64,000 bases of DNA from VRUE01 sp963699215. Lineage in GTDB: Bacteria; Actinomycetota; Thermoleophilia; Solirubrobacterales; 70-9. The notes beneath the pieces are model-generated. The model had not been told where the DNA came from, did no database searches, and saw only the letters and a list, made by a program, of their open reading frames with translations. Location: the NCBI GenBank assembly GCA_963699215.1, contig OY969422.1, forward strand, positions 2,232,001 through 2,296,000, given 5' to 3'. Each line of letters opens with the position of its first letter. Within the stretch, counting starts at the first letter, position 1. The position numbers and the translations under genes were made by a program. Below are positions 59,698 to 64,000 of this stretch, in pieces.

Positions 59698-60435
59698 ATG
59701 ACCGTCCTCTCGCTCTACCGGCAGATCGTCCGCACCTACTTCGCCTGGGCGGGCACGCTGCTGCCGCTCGCCTTCGCGGTCTTCGTGCCGCTGGGATTGA
59801 TCGACGCGATCCCGGTGCACGTCGAGGCGACCTCGTTCGATTTCGAGAACGGGATCGCCGTCGTCGGCGCAGGGCTCGCGCTGCTCTTCCTCGTCGTCAC
59901 CGGCCTGCTCGGCGAGATCTTCTACACCGGCGCGGTGGCGATCGCGCTCACCCACCCCCACGACGGAGACCCCCCCTCGCTGCGGGAAGTCGCGCGGATG
60001 ATCGACTACCGAGCGCTGATCGCCGTCGACCTGATCTTCGGCGTGCTGGTCGCGTTCGGCACCGTGGCCTTCGTCATCCCCGGCATCCTCGCCTTCGTCT
60101 ACCTCGGCCTAGCCGCGCCGGTGGTCGAGATCGAGCATCGCGGGGTCCGCGCCTCGATCGCCCGTAGCGCCCGCCTCGTCCGCGGCCACTTCTGGCTGGT
60201 GCTCGCCGTCCTGGTGCCGATCGAGATCGTCAGCGACGTGGCGACCAGCGTCGCCACCCATACGACCGACACCGTCTTCGGCGACTCGCTGATCGCCAAG
60301 TGGCTCACCGACACCGCGACCAACATCCTGCTGACGCCGTTCTACGCGGTCGCCGCAGTGCTGCTCGCACTCGGGCTGATCGCCGCTAGGGACGGGACCA
60401 GCCCGCGTCTACACTCGACCCCACCGAGCCGATGA
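59698..60435 (+). CDS. Multi-pass membrane protein of unknown function
   Basis: 245 residues from ATG 59698. About five or six hydrophobic helices are seen, including LLPLAFAVFVPLGLIDAI, GIAVVGAGLALLFLVVTGLL, AVDLIFGVLVAFGTVAFVIP and NILLTPFYAVAAVLLALGLI. The RASIARSARLVRGHFWLVL motif resembles the membrane domain found with glycerophosphodiester phosphodiesterases in other proteins, without the enzyme domain. It overlaps the next gene (ATGA). Confidence 0.72.
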   Translation: MTVLSLYRQIVRTYFAWAGTLLPLAFAVFVPLGLIDAIPVHVEATSFDFENGIAVVGAGLALLFLVVTGLLGEIFYTGAVAIALTHPHDGDPPSLREVARMIDYRALIAVDLIFGVLVAFGTVAFVIPGILAFVYLGLAAPVVEIEHRGVRASIARSARLVRGHFWLVLAVLVPIEIVSDVATSVATHTTDTVFGDSLIAKWLTDTATNILLTPFYAVAAVLLALGLIAARDGTSPRLHSTPPSR

Positions 60436-61298
60436 GCACCGCGTCGATCCTCAGCGACTTCTGGAACGACCAGATCCTCGCCGACGAAAAACAGGGCCTC
60501 TTCCTGGTCCTGGTCGGCTTCATCCTCTCGTTCGCCTTCATCCGCATGAGCACCCGCCTGATGCGCAGCCCGCGGGTGCCCTGGTGGCCCGGAAGCGTGG
60601 TCAGCGACAGCGGCGTCCACCTGCACCACCTGGTCTTCGGGATCGTGACGATGATGATCGCCGGCACGCTGGGGATCTCGGCGCTGGGCGAGAGCCCCTA
60701 CGCGGAAATCTGCGCCTTCCTCTTCGGCGTCGGCGCCGGGCTGACGATCGACGAGTTCGCGCTCTGGGTCTACCTCGAGGACGTCTACTGGGCTGAGGAG
60801 GGGCGGGCCTCGATCGACGCGACGGTGATCGCCGCCGCGGGGATGATGCTGATCCTGCTCGGCTTCAGCCCGTTCAGCTTCGAGACCGGCTCGGTCGAAG
60901 AGACGGTTGCCAGCATCCTCGCTGCGGGTGCGGTCTTCGCCCTGGTCGCGGTCTGCTTCGCCAAGCAGCGCGTCCTGCACGGCACGATCGGCTTCTTCGT
61001 CTTCCCGATCGCGATCTACGGTGCGCTGCGGATCGGCAAGCCCGGCTCGCCCTGGGGGCGCCGCCGCTACAGCAAGCGCAGCCCGGCGAAGCAAGAGAAG
61101 GCCGAGGAGCGGTTCGCCCCCGACCGTCACACCGAGCGCTTCAAGAACGCCTTCCGCGACATCGTCGGCGGCAAGCCCAGCGAAGGCGTGACCGCCGCGA
61201 CCGAAGAGGCCCTGGCCACCACGCGCGAGGCAGTCGACGAAGTCCGCCAGCGGGCAAAACGCATCACTCGCCCCGACGAGCCGCCGCGCCCTCGCTGA
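60432..61298 (+). CDS. Integral membrane protein with HLHH motif, unknown function
   Basis: 288 residues. Helices include GLFLVLVGFILSFAFI, HHLVFGIVTMMIAGTLGISA, ICAFLFGVGAGLTIDEFALW and HGTIGFFVFPIAIYGAL. A conserved-looking GVHLHHLVFGI and the DEFALWVYLEDVYW acidic segment could bind a metal or lie in an active site. The long cytoplasmic tail is charged and basic. This type is common in high-GC actinobacteria but uncharacterised. Confidence 0.75.
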   Translation: MSTASILSDFWNDQILADEKQGLFLVLVGFILSFAFIRMSTRLMRSPRVPWWPGSVVSDSGVHLHHLVFGIVTMMIAGTLGISALGESPYAEICAFLFGVGAGLTIDEFALWVYLEDVYWAEEGRASIDATVIAAAGMMLILLGFSPFSFETGSVEETVASILAAGAVFALVAVCFAKQRVLHGTIGFFVFPIAIYGALRIGKPGSPWGRRRYSKRSPAKQEKAEERFAPDRHTERFKNAFRDIVGGKPSEGVTAATEEALATTREAVDEVRQRAKRITRPDEPPRPR

Positions 61299-61396
61299 CA
61301 CACCCCAGTTGAACGCAGCGCCGCTCCTTACTGGTCTGTAATACTGCCGCGGTCATTGCCAGTGGAGTACCCAAACTAGACCCGTTGAAGACCCGT

Positions 61397-62233
61397 ATGT
61401 GTCGCGGCGTGAGGTACTCCTACACCCCGGGACGGGAAGAGGGTCCAACCATCGTCTTGGTCCATGGGTTGGGCAACTCACTCGACTTCTGGACGGCCAT
61501 CGCCCCTCGGCTAGGGGAGCGGTTCCCAACGCTCGCATTCGACGTTCCGGGATTCGGCGAGAGCGACACGCCCCCAGGTTCGTTCAGCTTCGAGGCGGCA
61601 GCGGATTTCGTCGAGCCACTGCTCGACGATCTCGAAATCGGAAGCTGCCTTGTCGTAGGTCACTCCTTGGGGGGCCTACTGGCACTGACGATGGCACTGC
61701 GGCTGCCAAACGTGATGCGGTTGGTGCTGGTCGACGCAACGCTGCAGACCGCGGCTGAGTGCCTCAAGAACCCTACGGTTGCCCTGCGCCATCCAAAGAT
61801 CGCATCGGCGACGCTGGCGCAGTTCGCCGGCGGGACTCTCCCCCTTGATGCGACGCGTGCCCGACTCCTGTCCGGAAACTCGATCGGTCGCTGCCTGGCG
61901 CTGCGTCCATACCTCCACCGGCCCGCCTCCGTCGATACCGACCTACTCGCCCTCGCCCTCGCGGGAAACAGCGGCCGCAACATCCTCAACACCTTCCGGG
62001 CGGGAAACAGCATCGACGTGCGCAAGCTGATGGGCTCGGTGCAGATGCCGGTCGACCTGGTCTGGGGAGCCCACGACCCCCTTCTCACCTCCGACGACAT
62101 CGCGAGCGCTTCGCAACTGATGCAGGTCGTCGACCGCCTCGAGATCCCAGGCTGTTCGCACTGGCCCATGATCGAGGCACCCGAGCCTCTGAGTCGGTTC
62201 ATCTCCTCCTCGGCCCAGCAGGTGTCCAGGTGA
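61397..62233 (+). CDS. Alpha/beta hydrolase
   Basis: 278 residues from ATG 61397; TTG 61385 would add four. The order is oxyanion strand TIVLVHGLGNSLDFWTAIAP, FDVPGFGESDTPPGSFSFEA, nucleophile elbow LVVGHSLGGLLALTMALRL with Ser, LVWGAHDPLLTSDDI with the acid, and the late His in IPGCSHWPMIEAPEPLSRF. The triad is complete. Substrate is unknown. The next gene's GTG overlaps its stop. Codon use is slightly less GC-rich than the housekeeping genes. Confidence 0.85.
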   Translation: MCRGVRYSYTPGREEGPTIVLVHGLGNSLDFWTAIAPRLGERFPTLAFDVPGFGESDTPPGSFSFEAAADFVEPLLDDLEIGSCLVVGHSLGGLLALTMALRLPNVMRLVLVDATLQTAAECLKNPTVALRHPKIASATLAQFAGGTLPLDATRARLLSGNSIGRCLALRPYLHRPASVDTDLLALALAGNSGRNILNTFRAGNSIDVRKLMGSVQMPVDLVWGAHDPLLTSDDIASASQLMQVVDRLEIPGCSHWPMIEAPEPLSRFISSSAQQVSR

Positions 62234-63459
62234 ACGAACGGCTGTTCAATCCCTTCGACGCCATCCCAATCCTGGGCGGCCTCGCAAATGTCAGGACCCG
62301 CAGATTGCTCGCGGTCGTACCGGTCATGGTCGCCCTGCTGGTCAGCGTTGCCTTCCTCGACGGCACGCTCGGCGAGATCGGCGATTTCACGCCCGTCAGG
62401 GACGCCCGCCTCGTGCTCGGCGCGGAGGACATCGGCTCTCCACCGGCATTCCCCCTGCTGCGCGACATCCCCAGTATGTGGCTTTTCGCCGCCATCGTGC
62501 TCACCTTCCTGATCGTCCATCGTCAGTGGCGCCTGATGGCAGTGTGCGTCAGGGACCTGGAGCGTAACGGCGTGGTCGCTCCGCTCGATGAAGCCGAGCC
62601 CTACTGGCTCCTGTCGCTGGGGCACCGGCTGTACCCCGGGGACGGCAGCGACCGCGACCCCCTGGACATGGTCATGCGACAAGCTCGCGAATATGTCGGC
62701 TCGGTCGGCCTCAAGCTGACCTGGGTCTTTGCCATCTGCGCAGTGATAGGCACGGCTTGGGTCATGCTCGGCGAGTACCATTCTCTCTTCGAAGTCGTTG
62801 CTCCGGACAGCCTCAGCGGAGCCCAGAGAGAGGCTTGGCTGGACCGCTGCTACGACGAATGGTGGGCGAGCTTCAACCATCCTCCCGGGGCAGTTGTCTA
62901 CCTCGCTCTCAGCGCATTCGCGCTCTTCGTGATCATCATGCAGAACATCGTCGGCCTCGCCTGCAGCTACTTCGTATTCACCCTTCCCAAGGTGGCGAGA
63001 ATCGATGTCGATTGGCTCAACCGCGACGGGCTCTACGGCTGGCGGCCGATCGCCATGATCTTTCGCACTGTGTACTGGTCGCTGACGCTCCACGGGGCGA
63101 CGCTGGCCGTGATCCTGATCGCACTCGGACCCACCCATATGGAATGGATCGCGTGGCTGCTCGTAATCTGGTTGATCGTGGCCCCGATTTACATCGGAGG
63201 GTCGATCCGCACTTTTCGCAGGGTGGAACAGCTGGCGCGGGACCGTCGCCGAACGAAGATCGAGACGGAGATGCAGAGTGCGCGAGTCACCACCTCCAGC
63301 CCCTCGGAGGCATTGATGCCGTTCATGTTCGATCTGGACCGCACGGCCAAAGCCAGGATCCGGCCGCTCCGCCTCGGCAGATGGTCGTGGTCCTTCATGG
63401 CTGCCTCATATCTGTTCCCGGCTGCGGTCTTGATGGCCGAGCTCGTCGCCGCGACCTGA
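62230..63459 (+). CDS. Multi-pass membrane protein of unknown function
   Basis: 409 residues from GTG 62230, overlapping the hydrolase stop (GTGA). Hydrophobic helices include RLLAVVPVMVALLVSVAFLD, MWLFAAIVLTFLIVH, LTWVFAICAVIGTAWVMLG, YLALSAFALFVIIMQNIVGL, LTLHGATLAVILIALGP and EWIAWLLVIWLIVAPIYIGG. No family is recognised. The coupling suggests a two-gene unit with the hydrolase. Confidence 0.75.
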   Translation: MNERLFNPFDAIPILGGLANVRTRRLLAVVPVMVALLVSVAFLDGTLGEIGDFTPVRDARLVLGAEDIGSPPAFPLLRDIPSMWLFAAIVLTFLIVHRQWRLMAVCVRDLERNGVVAPLDEAEPYWLLSLGHRLYPGDGSDRDPLDMVMRQAREYVGSVGLKLTWVFAICAVIGTAWVMLGEYHSLFEVVAPDSLSGAQREAWLDRCYDEWWASFNHPPGAVVYLALSAFALFVIIMQNIVGLACSYFVFTLPKVARIDVDWLNRDGLYGWRPIAMIFRTVYWSLTLHGATLAVILIALGPTHMEWIAWLLVIWLIVAPIYIGGSIRTFRRVEQLARDRRRTKIETEMQSARVTTSSPSEALMPFMFDLDRTAKARIRPLRLGRWSWSFMAASYLFPAAVLMAELVAAT

Positions 63460-63485
63460 GCGAGCTCGGCTACCGTTTGGCGGCG

Positions 63486-63878
63486 ATGGTGGATCGGGTG
63501 AGTGTCGCGGCGTGGGTCGAGGGCTACGAGCGGGCCTGGCGGACCGCGGGCACCGACTCGCTCGCCGGGCTGTTCGCCGAGGACGCCAGCTACCGGATGT
63601 CTCCCTACGAGGAGCCGGTGCGGGGCCTCGAAGCGATCGCCGAGCTGTGGGAGCGCGAGCGGGTCGGGCCCGACGAGGAGTTCGAGATGAGCTCCGAGGT
63701 GGTCGCCGTCGACGGCGACACCGCGGTCGTCCGGGTCGAGGTCGCCTACGGGAGCGGGAGCGAGTACCGCGACCTCTGGCTGATTCGCTTCGACGCCGAG
63801 GGTCGCTGCCGCGAGTTCGAGGAGTGGCCCTTCTGGCCGGGCCAGGAGATGCCGACGACTACTCCCCCATCGCCTTGA
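63486..63878 (+). CDS. SnoaL-like/NTF2-fold protein
   Basis: 130 residues from ATG 63486. It has the NTF2-like pattern: WVEGYERAWRTAGTDSLAGL, FAEDASYRMSPYEEPVRGLE, AIAELWERER, then beta strands VVAVDGDTAVVRVEVAYGSG and RDLWLIRFDAEGRCREFEEW. The family contains small ligand-binding or isomerase-type domains; activity is unknown. Its end overlaps the convergent YjbQ gene by 20 bp. Confidence 0.85.
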   Translation: MVDRVSVAAWVEGYERAWRTAGTDSLAGLFAEDASYRMSPYEEPVRGLEAIAELWERERVGPDEEFEMSSEVVAVDGDTAVVRVEVAYGSGSEYRDLWLIRFDAEGRCREFEEWPFWPGQEMPTTTPPSP

Positions 63879-64000
63879 TCACGAGGCGCTTCGGCCGGCG
63901 ACCGTCGAACTCGCAGTAGAAGACCTGCTGCCAGGGGCCGAGGTCGAGGCGGCCGGCGGTGACCGGAACGATCGCCTGGTGGTGGACCAGCAGGTTCTTG
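63859..64000 (-). CDS. YjbQ/UPF0047 family protein, C-terminal part only
   Basis: The minus-strand frame from the window edge to TAG at 63859-63861 encodes the last 46 residues, with KNLLVHHQAIVPVTAGRLDL, GPWQQVFYCEFDGRRPKRLV and the ending IKAMGE. This is the characteristic YjbQ C-terminus (GxWQxIxxxEFD, then a VxxIGE-like end). Members are called secondary thiamine-phosphate synthases from weak activity; the true role is uncertain. The rest is outside the window. Confidence 0.82.
   Translation of the reverse strand, partial: KNLLVHHQAIVPVTAGRLDLGPWQQVFYCEFDGRRPKRLVIKAMGE

Overview
The window is GC-rich DNA from an actinobacterium, most likely class Thermoleophilia (Solirubrobacterales-like). 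This rests on high GC with many GTG/TTG starts, an actinobacterial integration host factor (mIHF), a PyrR-led pyrimidine operon, and a very large secreted NHL/YD-repeat protein of a kind frequent in that group. The taxonomy is inference; no rRNA operon is present.

Layout. 1-8.8 kb (minus strand) is the translation/RNA operon rimP-nusA-infB-rbfA-nrnA-truB-ribF-rpsO-peroxiredoxin-DsbA-like-pnp, mostly with overlapping stop/start codons. 9.0-11.4 kb carries mihF-gmk-rpoZ-coaBC from a near-leaderless promoter. 11.5-20.4 kb is a complete de novo pyrimidine operon, pyrR-pyrB-pyrC-carA-carB-pyrK-pyrD, with a PyrR-type RNA motif next to the first ribosome-binding site. 20.4-24.7 kb holds a hydrolase, RNase Z, tRNA-Arg(CCG) with a gene starting 2 nt after it, an SRAP/HMCES protein and a VapBC toxin-antitoxin pair. 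24.7-26.4 kb has two CDP-sugar genes. 26.4-28.1 kb has a SAM-I riboswitch in front of a threonine-synthase-like enzyme and a MoaD/ThiS-like sulfur carrier. 28.2-33.8 kb has CorA, HIT, phosphomannomutase, a metallo-beta-lactamase protein, an Excalibur protein and a diacylglycerol-kinase-type enzyme. 33.8-45.1 kb (minus) runs yebC, a ruvC-ruvA fusion, ruvB, a zinc-ribbon/PAS protein, fused secDF, recJ and rel. 45.6-55.3 kb is an accessory island: a roughly 2,247-residue secreted protein (NHL propellers, YD repeats, C-terminal S1-type protease) followed by four small exported or membrane proteins in AT-richer DNA. 55.4-58.0 kb has an M29 aminopeptidase and pdxST. 58.0-64 kb has an RpiR regulator, several membrane proteins, a hydrolase, a SnoaL-like protein and the end of a YjbQ gene.

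Three points stand out. First, the SAM riboswitch/ThrC-like/sulfur-carrier unit suggests a carrier-dependent homocysteine route. Second, a 52-bp palindromic element occurs three times at gene ends. Third, ruvC and ruvA are joined in one frame while an internal GTG start is kept.

Quality caveat: at least ten otherwise conserved genes carry single-base or 4-base frameshifts, with nine inside 1.7 kb (30.2-31.9 kb). These look more like assembly errors than decay. Frameshifted genes are given as whole genes with the junctions noted.
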